NCBI RefSeq assembly: GCF_041276405.1
Contig: NZ_JBGGGT010000002.1
Coordinates: 3,077,001 to 3,141,000 of the forward strand
Reading direction: 5' to 3'
DNA from: Microvirga sp. TS319
Lineage (GTDB): Bacteria; Pseudomonadota; Alphaproteobacteria; Rhizobiales; Beijerinckiaceae
DNA: 64,000 nt
The notes under the pieces are model-generated. The model saw only the letters and a list, made by a program, of their open reading frames with translations. It made no database searches and was not told the origin of the DNA. The position numbers were made by a program, and so were the translations under genes. The number at the start of each line of letters is the position of its first letter. Within the stretch, counting starts at the first letter, position 1. Shown here one piece after another: positions 28,999 to 37,456 of this stretch.

Positions 28999-31367
28999 TA
29001 ATTGTTTTCCTGGCAGGGCCGCCCCGGCTTGCAGGCCTGCCGATTATTGGTCGGAGCGGCAGGTCTGCGCATCTCCTCGCGGGCGGACGGCGCCTGCGGC
29101 GGGGCCGATGGCCGGAAGGCGGGGGCCTGCGGCTGCGGCCGGGCGACAGGGGCCAGCCGGGGCTGAGGCCTCTCCTGGGGAATAAAGCGCGGCTGCTCCT
29201 GAGGAACGGGACGCGGCTGCACCATCGGCCGCGGCGCCTCCCTGCGAAACTCGGGCATCGGCTGGACGACAGGCCGGGACGGACGCAGGCGCTCCTCCTC
29301 CCGAACAGTCTCCCGAACAGTCTCCCGAACAGTCGGACGCCGGAGACGAGGATCGTCGCGACGGTCGTCGTCCATTCCGGGCCGTGGGAGGCGTTGCGCG
29401 GCGGGACGCTCCTGCTCGTCGCGCGGACGCGGCGCGCGCTGCGCGGAGGGACGCTCCCGCTCGAATTCCGGACGGAGCGGGCGGCCCGCGGAGGGCCGGT
29501 CCTGCTCGAAATCGAGCCGGCGCGCGCGCGGAGCGGTCTCGGGAAGGTCCCGGGCAGAAGGGGCCGCGGGCGGGCGGGCCGGGCGCGGGGCGGCCGGAAG
29601 CGGTGGTCTCGCCGCACGGTCCTGCCGGTCCTCCACAGAGGGGTCGGGCCGTCCGGGAATTCTCGGAACCGGAGCCACCGGGCGCGTAGCGCCGGGCGAG
29701 GGACGATCCGGCTCAGGCCGCAGGGCCGTGGGCACGGGAATGGGACGGCTCGGCAGGCGGCCTCGGGCCGAGCTCGGAAAGCCGGAGAGCTCCCGCGAGG
29801 TCCGCCCCTGCGGTGCGGTCGGGCGCACAGCGACCGGGATCGGCTGAGGCTGCGCCGTCAGGCCGGGCTGACGCGGCACGACTGGTTCCGGACGCAGGCC
29901 GCGAGGCGGGCGCGGCTCGCCGGGGCGGCCCATCCGAGGAGCCGCGATGGGAGGCGGCATTACCGGAATGGCGACGGGACCACGAGGGGTCACGGGCGCG
30001 ATCGGCTGATAGAACGAGCGTGGCGGACGGGCATAGCGCGGCACCGGGATCGGCGCCGGGATCGGCAGCACGCCGACCAGAACCGGCGGCGGCGGCGGCT
30101 CGCGGATGATCGTGACGAAATCCGTATCCTCGTCATCGTAATAGGAGCGGAAATAGACCGGCGGAGGCGGCGGCGGCGGAGCCTCGCGGATGATCGTCAC
30201 GACCTCCACGACCTCGACCCGCTCCACCACGGGAAGCGGCGGCGGCAGATCGTCGTAGACCACCTCGTCGAAGACCGGCGGCGGCGCGACCGGCGCGGAC
30301 AGGCGGACGAGCCTGCGGCGGCAATCCGCGGCATGCGGGCCGTTCGGATAGCGGCGCAAATAGGTCCAATAGGCTTCGTTGGTGTTGCGGCTCACCGTGC
30401 GGCGCCAGACGACCGCTTCGCGGCGGGCCGCCAGCAGCGCCGAGACCCGGCGGGCGAGCGGATGATCGGGATAGCGGCGCAGGAACGCCTGGTAATCCTG
30501 GATCGTGTCGCGCTCGACGGCGATGTTGTAGGCCTCTTCGGCGGGCACCTCCTCGATCCGACGCACCTCGCGGACGGGAGGCGGCAACGAGGAGGATTCC
30601 CCAGGCTCGAAGAACACGAAGGACGTATCCCCCAGATTGGCCATGTGCCAGGGGGTCTGCAGGCCCTGCGTGGTCTCGTGGGTGCGCAGGCGGACGCGGT
30701 TGAACATCTCGTCCACGGGCACGCCGGGCTGGCGGATCGTTTCCGCGAGAGCCGTGGCGTAATGCCCGTAGGGCCCCGGCGCATCGCCGGTGGTGATGCC
30801 CGGAGCCGACGAGAAGGCGATCAGGAAGCCGGCGGGAGGCTCCATGAGGGCAAGACCGCGGGCCACCGGATCGCCGCCGGCCGGCAGCGAGAAATCGCGC
30901 GCCATGTCGGCGACGACGATGCGGGTACGGGCCGGAACGCGCTCCAGAGACCGGACCAGGTCCGACAGGCGGAAACCCTCGATCGGGATATCCGCGTCCC
31001 GCTGGATCCGGGCGTCCACCGGCAGGAGATAGTTCTCCCCTTCGAGCTGAAGTCCGTAGCCCGAGAGATAGACCATCACCGCATCGTCGGTCCCGAGCTC
31101 CTGGGCCTTGTCAAGGAAGTCGCGCACCACGCCGCGCAGGTCGTTGGCGTTCAGATCGCGGCCCTGGACCACCTCGAAACCGGCACTGGTGAGGGTCTGG
31201 GCAACGAGGCCCGCGTCGTTGGCGGCGGTGGCGAGCGAGCGGCCGTCATAGGCGCTCTGGCCGATGACAAGGGCAAGGCGCTGCTGCGCGGAAGCCGGGA
31301 GGACCGGTCCCGCAAAGGCCGCCAGAACGAAGACGGCAAAAACGATTGCACGTTTCAGGTGAGGCAC
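28998..31367 (-). CDS. Caspase-fold (C14-like) protein lacking catalytic His and Cys, with Pro/Arg-rich tail
   Basis: The 789-residue exported protein has a signal peptide to about residue 27. A caspase-like domain (about 29-255) then begins RLALVIGQSAY. The two catalytic sites are altered. The usual GHG is SGYG (102-105, Tyr for His), and the usual DACRD is DMARD (154-158, Ala for Cys). Residues about 285-345 hold two short YxxFLRRYPxHPLA-type repeats. From 370 on the protein is Pro/Arg-rich and low complexity, with a VRET tandem near 705. It starts at GTG 31367. It is probably a non-proteolytic periplasmic scaffold, but the role is unknown. Confidence 0.82.
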   Translation of the reverse strand: MPHLKRAIVFAVFVLAAFAGPVLPASAQQRLALVIGQSAYDGRSLATAANDAGLVAQTLTSAGFEVVQGRDLNANDLRGVVRDFLDKAQELGTDDAVMVYLSGYGLQLEGENYLLPVDARIQRDADIPIEGFRLSDLVRSLERVPARTRIVVADMARDFSLPAGGDPVARGLALMEPPAGFLIAFSSAPGITTGDAPGPYGHYATALAETIRQPGVPVDEMFNRVRLRTHETTQGLQTPWHMANLGDTSFVFFEPGESSSLPPPVREVRRIEEVPAEEAYNIAVERDTIQDYQAFLRRYPDHPLARRVSALLAARREAVVWRRTVSRNTNEAYWTYLRRYPNGPHAADCRRRLVRLSAPVAPPPVFDEVVYDDLPPPLPVVERVEVVEVVTIIREAPPPPPPPVYFRSYYDDEDTDFVTIIREPPPPPVLVGVLPIPAPIPVPRYARPPRSFYQPIAPVTPRGPVAIPVMPPPIAAPRMGRPGEPRPPRGLRPEPVVPRQPGLTAQPQPIPVAVRPTAPQGRTSRELSGFPSSARGRLPSRPIPVPTALRPEPDRPSPGATRPVAPVPRIPGRPDPSVEDRQDRAARPPLPAAPRPARPPAAPSARDLPETAPRARRLDFEQDRPSAGRPLRPEFERERPSAQRAPRPRDEQERPAAQRLPRPGMDDDRRDDPRLRRPTVRETVRETVREEERLRPSRPVVQPMPEFRREAPRPMVQPRPVPQEQPRFIPQERPQPRLAPVARPQPQAPAFRPSAPPQAPSAREEMRRPAAPTNNRQACKPGRPCQENN

Positions 31368-31468
31368 GGCGCGCGAACCTTTCTCGCTCGAAGAAGCGGG
31401 TATTGCACGGCAAAGTTAGGAAGATCCGCTTGAACGCCTCGTGAACGAATCGAGGCGGACCCAAGTCT

Positions 31469-31675
31469 CTACCTTCGGGTGAAGGTGAGATAGACGATGA
31501 AGGCGCCGATCCCGAGGGCCAGCAGCGTGATCACGAGCTCCCGGGTCTCGCCCGTGAACGCCACGCCCCGGTACATATCGGACAGGCGCTGGGCATGCTC
31601 AGGGTCGCGGCCCATGAAGAGCCCGATCACGACCGCCAGGGTTGCGAGAATGAGGATCCAGGGCAGACGACGCAT
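31469..31675 (-). CDS. Small two-span membrane protein
   Basis: The 68-residue protein has two hydrophobic spans (about 5-20 and 47-64). They flank a hydrophilic segment with GRDPEHAQRLSDMYRGVAFTGETREL. GGAGG eight bases before ATG 31675 is a good ribosome site. It lies 13 bases after the enoyl-CoA hydratase gene on the same strand, so it is likely co-transcribed. I know it only as a conserved hypothetical and assign no function. Confidence 0.75.
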   Translation of the reverse strand: MRRLPWILILATLAVVIGLFMGRDPEHAQRLSDMYRGVAFTGETRELVITLLALGIGAFIVYLTFTRR

Positions 31676-31688
31676 GATGGCTTCCTCC

Positions 31689-32480
31689 TCACCGGCCTTC
31701 GAAGCGGGGAGCGCGCTTCCCGCGGAAGGCGGCGACGCCCTCGGCGAAATCGTGGCTGAAGCCAGCCTCTCGCTGGAGCCTGGCCTCGAGATCGAGCTGA
31801 GCCTGGAGATCGTTGGAAAGGCTTTGCGCCACGGCCTGCTTGGTCAGGCGCTGCGCGAGGCCGGGACCTTCGGCGAGCCCGGCTGCGAACGCCGCCACGT
31901 CGACCGCGAAGGAGGCGTCGTCGAAGACCTTGAAGACGAGACCCATCGTGTGCGCCTCCTCGGCCGGAACCGGCTCGGCGGTGAGCATGAGAGCAAGCGC
32001 CCGCTTGGGACCGACGAGCCTCGGCAGGATCCAGGTGCCGCCCGCATCCGGCACGAGGGCGATCCTGGAGAAGGCCTCCTGAAGATAGGCGGAGCGCGCG
32101 GCCAGAACGATGTCGCAGGCGAGAGCGATGTTCGCGGACGCGCCGACCGCCGGGCCGTTGAGAGCCGCAATGGTGATCTTGGAATACTGCGCGAGCCTGA
32201 GGATCAGGGGATTGTAGTCGCGGGCGAGCGGCGGCCCGAGATCGATGCGGCCCTGCTCGTCCTTCGGCAGGGTCTCGGTCAAGTCCTGGCCCGAGGAGAA
32301 CGCCCTGCCCTCGCCCGTGAGCACCACGATGCGCACGGCCTCGTCCTGCTCGCACCGGTCCAGCGTTTCCCGTAATTCGACATGCATGATGCCGTTCAGG
32401 GCATTCAGCTTGTCGGGCCGGGCCAGAGTGATGGTGGCGACAGGCCCTTCCACGGTGCAGCGCAGGGTCGTCAGGGTCAT
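31689..32480 (-). CDS. Enoyl-CoA hydratase/isomerase family protein (PaaG-like)
   Basis: The 263-residue crotonase-fold enzyme has ITLARPDKLNALN (17-29), oxyanion-hole segments AFSSGQDL and NGPAVGASANIALACD, and VPDAGGTWILPRLVG with an active-site Asp. The Asp (in place of the second hydratase Glu) and the QDL start resemble PaaG-type isomerases more than classic hydratases. The CoA substrate is not certain. It lies six bases after the UDG-family gene and 13 before the small membrane protein gene. Confidence 0.88.
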   Translation of the reverse strand: MTLTTLRCTVEGPVATITLARPDKLNALNGIMHVELRETLDRCEQDEAVRIVVLTGEGRAFSSGQDLTETLPKDEQGRIDLGPPLARDYNPLILRLAQYSKITIAALNGPAVGASANIALACDIVLAARSAYLQEAFSRIALVPDAGGTWILPRLVGPKRALALMLTAEPVPAEEAHTMGLVFKVFDDASFAVDVAAFAAGLAEGPGLAQRLTKQAVAQSLSNDLQAQLDLEARLQREAGFSHDFAEGVAAFRGKRAPRFEGR

Positions 32481-32486
32481 GTGCTC

Positions 32487-33131
32487 CTAAGCCTCCGAAT
32501 GGTCGCGCTTGAACATAGAGCGGATTTCGGAGCGAAGAACAGGCAAAAGCTCCTCCTCGAACCAGGAATTGGTCTTAAGCCAGCCGTTGTTGCGCCAGGA
32601 GGGATGCGGAAGCGGCAGGATGCGCGGCTTCTGCGGACGTGCGAGAAGCGCCCGCCACCGCCGCACGGTCTGGGTCAGACCGTCCCGGAAATCGTCGCCC
32701 AGATGCCAGGCCTGGGCATATTGGCCGATGAGCAGGACGAGTTCGAGACGGGGCAGCGCCTGAAAGAGCGGCTGCCGCCAGGTTTCCGCGCATTCCCGCC
32801 GGGGGCTCAGGTCTCCCCCCTTGGCGTCCTGCCCCGGAAAGCAGGCCCCCATGGGCACGATGGCGACCTTGGTCTCGTCGTAGAACTCCGCCTTGTCGAG
32901 CCCCAGCCATTCCCGCAGTCTCGCACCCGAACGGTCGTCGAACGGGATGCCGCTGGCATGGGCCCGGGTGCCAGGGGCCTGGCTGGCGATGCAAAGACGG
33001 GCCGAGGCGCTGCCCTGAACGATCGGGTGCGGCTCGTGGGGCAAGGCCCGGCCGTAGCGCGGCGCGTTGCGGCAGATGCGGCAGGCCCGGAGCCGGCGCG
33101 CGAGTTCATCGAAATCGGGACAGGGATCCAT
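32487..33131 (-). CDS. Uracil-DNA glycosylase family protein
   Basis: The 214-residue protein begins with the cysteine segment ACRICRNAPRYGRALPHEP. The UDG-superfamily fold follows: IASQAPGTRAHASGIPFDD (motif 1), VPMGACFPGQ, VLLIGQYAQAWHL, and the terminal motif LPLPHPSWRNNGW carrying the His of motif 2. It resembles the COG1573-like group found in proteobacteria. Activity on uracil in DNA is plausible but not proven for this group. It is downstream of the nuclease gene and may share its transcript with the enoyl-CoA hydratase gene. Confidence 0.85.
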   Translation of the reverse strand: MDPCPDFDELARRLRACRICRNAPRYGRALPHEPHPIVQGSASARLCIASQAPGTRAHASGIPFDDRSGARLREWLGLDKAEFYDETKVAIVPMGACFPGQDAKGGDLSPRRECAETWRQPLFQALPRLELVLLIGQYAQAWHLGDDFRDGLTQTVRRWRALLARPQKPRILPLPHPSWRNNGWLKTNSWFEEELLPVLRSEIRSMFKRDHSEA

Positions 33132-33177
33132 CCGTTTGAGATGGGGATTGCGGCAGGCTTTCGCGAGCGGCGGCCCT

Positions 33178-33687
33178 TTATCGGCCCGCGTGGGAGCGCC
33201 GCCACTCCTGGGGCCGCTCGAATTCGCCCGCCCAGAGACCTGCGGAGCGGCTTCGCGCGCGCATCTCCTGCACGTCGTAGTCGCGCCCGTAGGAAACGGC
33301 CCAGCCCTCCTCCACCATGCGCGCGCCGATATCGCCGCCCTTCACGGTGCAGCGGGCGAGAACGCGCCGGTAGCGGTCGCGGCCGGACGAGCGGCATTGA
33401 ACGTTCTCACCCGACACGATGTCGATGAGGGCCCGGCGGGCAGCATCGCCGCAGCGATAGGTGCGCCCGGAGCGCGAGCATGTCTGCGCCATCTCCGGCG
33501 CGTCGATGCCCTTCAGGCGGATTCTGTTCCCGCCGATGCGGATCGTGTCGCCGTCGGTGATGGAGGCGCGGCCCTCCAGGGCGCGGCCGCTCGGCTTGAG
33601 GGCGATCACCGACCCGGCGGCCAGCGCGAGGGCGATGACCAGGGATGGAAGGCCGCTCCCGCCGGACCGGCGGCGTCGCAGCCTCAC
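33178..33687 (-). CDS. Thermonuclease (SNase) family protein, membrane-anchored or secreted
   Basis: The 169-residue protein has an Arg-rich N-terminus and one hydrophobic span (LPSLVIALALAAGSVIAL, about 13-30), followed by a staphylococcal-nuclease fold. Catalytic residues are seen as the Arg and Glu of IRLKGIDAPEMAQ and the Arg of RDRYRRVLARC. Two cysteine pairs fit a periplasmic location. The start is GTG 33687, overlapping the cobT stop by four bases (GTGA). It would cleave single-stranded or relaxed nucleic acid outside the cytoplasm. Confidence 0.88.
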   Translation of the reverse strand: MRLRRRRSGGSGLPSLVIALALAAGSVIALKPSGRALEGRASITDGDTIRIGGNRIRLKGIDAPEMAQTCSRSGRTYRCGDAARRALIDIVSGENVQCRSSGRDRYRRVLARCTVKGGDIGARMVEEGWAVSYGRDYDVQEMRARSRSAGLWAGEFERPQEWRRSHAGR

Positions 33688-34709
33688 GACAGGCGCTCGG
33701 AGACTCCCGCCTGGCCGAACGTCGCCATGTCGCGGTGGACGGCGGCTGCCGCCTTCACGATGCCCATCGCCAGCGCCGCCCCCGATCCCTCGCCGAGGCG
33801 CATGCCCAGCGCCAGGAGCGGGATCTTGCCGAGGCGCGCGAGCACGTCCTGGTGCGCGCCTTCCGCGCTCAGGTGACCGGCCACGCAATGGTCGATGGTC
33901 GAGGGATGGACAGCATGGAGAACGGCGGCTGCTGCGGTCGCCACGTAACCGTCGAGCACCACGGGAATGCGCTGGAGGCGCGCGGCCAGGATCGCGCCCG
34001 CGATGGCCGCGACCTCGCGGCCGCCGAGCCGGCGCAGCACCTCGAGCGGGTCCTTGAGATGCTCGCCGTGGAAGGCGATGGCGGCCTCCACGGCGGCGAC
34101 CTTGCGTGCGAGGCCCTCGTCGTCGAGACCGGTGCCGCGCCCGACCCAATGCGCCGCGGGGCCCCCGAAGAGCGCCGTGTAGATGGCGGCCGCCACGGTG
34201 GTGTTGCCGATGCCCATCTCGCCGACGGCCAGAAGATCGGCTCCGCCCGCGATCGCCTCCATGCCGAACGCCATGGTGGCGACGCAGGCCTTCTCGTCCA
34301 TGGCGTCCGCCTCGGTGATGTCGCCGGTGGGCATGTCGAGGGCGAGGTCGAACACCTTGAAGCCGAGGCCATAGGCCGCGCAGATCTGGTTGATGGCCGC
34401 GCCGCCCGCGGCGAAATTCTCCAGCATCTGCCGGTTCACCTCCGACGGATAGGCCGAGATGCCCTTGGCGGTCACGCCGTGGCTTCCGGCGAACACGCAG
34501 ACCAGCGGACGGTCCACGGTCGGATTGGGCTTGCCCTGCCAGGCGGCGAGCCACTCGGCCAGCCATTCCAGACGCCCGAGGCTGCCGGCGGGCTTCGTCA
34601 GCTGCCGGTCCCGCAGCCGCACGGCCTCGATAGCCGCCTCGTCCGGACCGGGCATGGTCGTGATCAGGCGGCGGATATCGTCGAAGGGCGAGGATGCGGG
34701 ATCGGTCAT
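33684..34709 (-). CDS. cobT: Nicotinate-nucleotide-dimethylbenzimidazole phosphoribosyltransferase
   Basis: The enzyme makes alpha-ribazole phosphate for the lower ligand of cobalamin. The 341-residue protein has LTKPAGSLGRLEWLA (37-51), FAGSHGVTAKGISAYP, AVGEMGIGNTTVAAA and GRGTGLDDEG. Catalytic Glu is in MRLGEGSGAALAM near residue 311. It is divergent from cobS across 132 bases. I looked for a cobalamin riboswitch there and found neither the B12 box nor space for one. Confidence 0.96.
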   Translation of the reverse strand: MTDPASSPFDDIRRLITTMPGPDEAAIEAVRLRDRQLTKPAGSLGRLEWLAEWLAAWQGKPNPTVDRPLVCVFAGSHGVTAKGISAYPSEVNRQMLENFAAGGAAINQICAAYGLGFKVFDLALDMPTGDITEADAMDEKACVATMAFGMEAIAGGADLLAVGEMGIGNTTVAAAIYTALFGGPAAHWVGRGTGLDDEGLARKVAAVEAAIAFHGEHLKDPLEVLRRLGGREVAAIAGAILAARLQRIPVVLDGYVATAAAAVLHAVHPSTIDHCVAGHLSAEGAHQDVLARLGKIPLLALGMRLGEGSGAALAMGIVKAAAAVHRDMATFGQAGVSERLS

Positions 34710-34763
34710 AGAGGGCTCCGGCCCGTCGGGGCATTGCGGAATCTGATGAGGCGTGACCTATAA

Positions 34764-34808
34764 GCATTTTCCGGCGACGTGGACACCGGTTCGCGGCAAG
34801 AAAATGCG
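34764..34808. repeat. GCATTTTC..GAAAATGC hairpin repeat
   Basis: GCATTTTCCGGCGA..CACCGGTTCGCGGCAAGAAAATGC lies between cobT and cobS. It resembles a known type of rhizobial palindromic repeat with an ACCGGTT core, but differs in arms from families A and B here. Only one copy was seen. Confidence 0.7.
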
Positions 34809-34841
34809 GTCCGGAAACGGCGCGACCGCATGGGGTGAAGC

Positions 34842-35678
34842 ATGTCAGAGCAAATCGAAGTGCCGCAGGATGCCTCGACCGGGTTCTGGCGGTCCGTCAC
34901 CATCGATCTGGCCCATTGCCTGCGCTTCTATTCGCGCCTCCCGGTGCCGGCCCTTCCTTATGAGCGGAACGCCCATGCGCTGCCGGATTTCCCCCGCCTC
35001 GTCCGGGTCCTGCCCCTGGTGGGTCTCGTTCTCGGCATCCTGCCGGCGCTCGCCCTGGCCTGCGCCCATGTCCTCGCTCTCGGCCCCTGGCTCGCCGCGA
35101 TCCTGGCGGTCGCGGCCGCGACCCTGACGACCGGGGCGTTCCATGAGGACGGCCTCGCCGACACCGCCGACAGCTTCGGCGGCTCGACCCGGGAGCGCCG
35201 GCTGGAGATCATGCGCGACAGCCGGATCGGCTCCTTCGGCGCCTCCGCCCTCTTCCTGACCCTCCTGCTGCGCATCGGGGCGCTGGCGCATGTGACGATG
35301 GCCGCCGGCCTGAGCGCCGGCGTCGTGGCCGTGCTGATCACGGCCGCCCTCTCGCGCGTGGCGGGCCTCATGCCCCTCGTCTTCCTCTCCCCGGCCCGCG
35401 TCGACGGCGCGGCCCATGCGGTGGGGCAGCCCTCGCGGGAAAGCTTCTGGCTCGCCGCCGGACTGGCAGGTCTGATCTCCATTGCGCTTGGCCTGATCGG
35501 CGCTCTGCCGCCACCCGGCATCGCCCTGATGATCGTGCTGTCCGGGCTGGTGGGCTGGGGGTTCATTCGGCTCGCGGACAGGCATCTGGGCGGTCAGACC
35601 GGCGACATCGCGGGCGCGACCCAGCAGATGGCGGAGATCGCCGCGCTGATCGGCCTCTTGACCGCGCTCCGGCCATAA
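34842..35678 (+). CDS. cobS: Adenosylcobinamide-GDP ribazoletransferase (cobalamin synthase)
   Basis: This integral membrane enzyme joins adenosylcobinamide-GDP to alpha-ribazole. The 278-residue protein starts with FYSRLPVPALP. The hallmark acidic cluster FHEDGLADTADSFGG lies at about 101-115, followed by RRLEIMRDSRIGSFG. The rest is made of five to six membrane spans and ends in the GGQTGDIAGATQQ motif. GGGGTGAAGC precedes ATG 34842. It partners functionally with the divergent cobT. Confidence 0.95.
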   Translation: MSEQIEVPQDASTGFWRSVTIDLAHCLRFYSRLPVPALPYERNAHALPDFPRLVRVLPLVGLVLGILPALALACAHVLALGPWLAAILAVAAATLTTGAFHEDGLADTADSFGGSTRERRLEIMRDSRIGSFGASALFLTLLLRIGALAHVTMAAGLSAGVVAVLITAALSRVAGLMPLVFLSPARVDGAAHAVGQPSRESFWLAAGLAGLISIALGLIGALPPPGIALMIVLSGLVGWGFIRLADRHLGGQTGDIAGATQQMAEIAALIGLLTALRP

Positions 35679-35694
35679 CGACATGTGAGAGATC

Positions 35695-35892
35695 ATGGTT
35701 CGCGTCTCCAGCCCCTGCATCCGCGTCTGTACCCTCGACCCCGAAACGGGGCTCTGCGAGGGCTGTGGCCGCACGCGCGAGGAGATCACGCGCTGGTACC
35801 GACTGACGGAGGAGGAGCGCCAGCAGATCATGGCGCGGCTGCCGGAGCGCATGCGCGAGGCCTTCGCGCCCGAACGCGACAAGGCCGAGTGA
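35695..35892 (+). CDS. DUF1289 domain-containing protein
   Basis: The 65-residue protein has the complete DUF1289 pattern. SPCIRVCTLDPETGLCEGCGRTREEI contains four cysteines (C8, C12, C21, C24 approximately) that look like a small metal site. A short helical tail follows. The function is unknown. It lies 16 bases after cobS, and its TGA overlaps the ATG of the protease gene by one base, so the three genes probably form one transcript. Confidence 0.9.
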   Translation: MVRVSSPCIRVCTLDPETGLCEGCGRTREEITRWYRLTEEERQQIMARLPERMREAFAPERDKAE

Positions 35893-36644
35893 TGCCGGGC
35901 ATCCGTGGCGCAGGCGGGTTGCTCCTGATCGCGGCGCTGCTGGTCGCGCTCTTCGCCGACAACAACATCGCCGACCTCACGCCCATCGAGGCCGCCGGCC
36001 TCATGGGCCTCGGCGGCATCAGCCTGATCCTTTCCGCCTCCATCATCGAAGGCTTCGGCGAGCACTGGACCTACGGGGTGCAGGCGAGCGCCGTGAGCGG
36101 CGGCGTGCTGATCGCGCTCCTTGTGATGTATGCCTCACGCAGCGAATTGCAGACCGTTCTCGACCGCGCCATCGGCGATATCTCGGTCGGGCGCACGGTG
36201 GTGACGCCGGACGGCGAGGTCGTCGCGGCGCGCAAGACCGACGGCAGCTTCCTGCTTCAGGGCAAGGTCAACGGCCACGACACGCGCTTCGTCTTCGACA
36301 CCGGCGCGAGCACCGTGGTGCTGCGCGCCGAGAATGCGATCACCCTCGGGTTCAAGCCGGAACGGCTCGATTATTCCATTCCGGTCGCGACGGCGAATGG
36401 CGGGGCGCTTGCCGCTCCCGTCATCATCGACAGCCTGTCGGTCGGACCGATCACCGAGCGCAACGTGCGCGCGCTCATCGCCCGGGAAGGCGTGCTGCAC
36501 GCCAATCTTCTCGGCATGTCGTTCCTGGAGCGCCTCGGCTCCTACGAAGTGCGCGGCAACCGGCTGATCCTGAGGGCGGAGAGCGATTCCGGCTCCGGGC
36601 GACCAGGCCGTCACCTGGGTGCGGGCTCCGTCGCCGCCGACTGA
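35892..36644 (+). CDS. Retropepsin-like (clan AA, TIGR02281) membrane aspartic protease
   Basis: The 250-residue protein has three N-terminal hydrophobic spans (about 9-22, 35-52, 66-80). A soluble domain follows with the aspartic protease signature FVFDTGASTVVL (catalytic D136) and a family-typical NLLGMSFLERLGSYEV near residues 210-225. Such proteins act as homodimers with one Asp each. Targets are unknown. The ATG at 35892 overlaps the DUF1289 stop codon. The last 34 bases overlap the 3' end of the convergent ADYC gene. Confidence 0.9.
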   Translation: MPGIRGAGGLLLIAALLVALFADNNIADLTPIEAAGLMGLGGISLILSASIIEGFGEHWTYGVQASAVSGGVLIALLVMYASRSELQTVLDRAIGDISVGRTVVTPDGEVVAARKTDGSFLLQGKVNGHDTRFVFDTGASTVVLRAENAITLGFKPERLDYSIPVATANGGALAAPVIIDSLSVGPITERNVRALIAREGVLHANLLGMSFLERLGSYEVRGNRLILRAESDSGSGRPGRHLGAGSVAAD

Positions 36645-37408
36645 TTGAAGATGAGGGCACGCGGATCCGCCCGCATGGCGTCCTCGCTGCACTGTTCCGG
36701 CCCCAGCCGCCTCCTGAGGCGCGGATAGCGCTCCGCGAGATCATCGAGCGTGATGTTGTCGGGAATGCGCGGATGGGCGACGCAGACGGCCCCGTCCGGC
36801 CCCCAGGCCGCCTCGAAGGCCATGCCGGGAGCGGTGCCGGGATGCTGGATCGCGAAGCGGTCGTAGACATTGATCGGCGTGCCGTTTCTCGTGCTCGGAC
36901 GGTCGTCGCCCCCGTAATCGGCGCGCAACAGATGGATGCAGGCCCGGAGAAGGTCGGACATCGGCACACCCTCCCTCGTCTCCCACGGGCGATATCCGAA
37001 CAGGACGCATTTGCCCTCGGCACCGCTGGTGCAGGTGAGATTGAAGCCACCCTTGCCGTCGGGGAATGCGAAGGCCGCGCGGCGCCCGCCCGGATCGGGA
37101 TGGCAGAGATCCGCCGTGCTCCCATCGGCCTGCCGCACCGACATGCGATACAACGGCAAAGGCGCGCGAAGAATGGTCCTGTCCTCTTCGAAGCCGTCGA
37201 CCCGGATCTCCACGGGCTGCCCGCCCTGGCCGAGAACGAGCGTCAGACCGACAAGACCGGCGCCGCGCAGGACCCGGCCGTCCTCCAGCCTCAGGACCAG
37301 CTCCGTGTCCTCGAGGCGGATCTTCCCTTCAAGAGCCTGCAGCGGTTGGCTCATTCCGCCGATGACGGAGAGGATCAGGCCGAGAAGAAGAGCAGCAGGT
37401 CCGCGCAT
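36611..37408 (-). CDS. ADYC-domain secreted protein with the eponymous Cys replaced
   Basis: The 265-residue protein has a signal peptide ending near LQALEG. A beta-rich first half follows, then the segment CIHLLRADYGGDDRPSTRNG (157-176) and NVYDRFAIQHP, which match the core of the ADYC family as I remember it (normally RADYCGDG..T.DGT.I.VYD). Here ADYC reads ADYG. Six other cysteines remain in the mature chain. The start is ATG 37408. The previous in-frame ATG adds a non-signal extension. It lies downstream of the NG-repeat peptide gene. The function is unknown. Confidence 0.72.
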   Translation of the reverse strand: MRGPAALLLGLILSVIGGMSQPLQALEGKIRLEDTELVLRLEDGRVLRGAGLVGLTLVLGQGGQPVEIRVDGFEEDRTILRAPLPLYRMSVRQADGSTADLCHPDPGGRRAAFAFPDGKGGFNLTCTSGAEGKCVLFGYRPWETREGVPMSDLLRACIHLLRADYGGDDRPSTRNGTPINVYDRFAIQHPGTAPGMAFEAAWGPDGAVCVAHPRIPDNITLDDLAERYPRLRRRLGPEQCSEDAMRADPRALIFNQSAATEPAPR

Positions 37409-37456
37409 TGCATCGCCGGCTCCCCGCGCACCGGGGAGCCGCTTATGGTTCGCCAA

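Noticed and set aside
29384..31433. Long plus-strand frames opposite the caspase-fold gene
   Set aside because: They are Arg/Gly-rich antisense shadows of GC-rich codons. The minus-strand frame has a signal peptide and a recognisable fold.
34710..34841. Cobalamin riboswitch between cobT and cobS
   Set aside because: The spacer is only 132 bases, lacks a B12-box-like sequence, and a palindromic repeat accounts for most of it.
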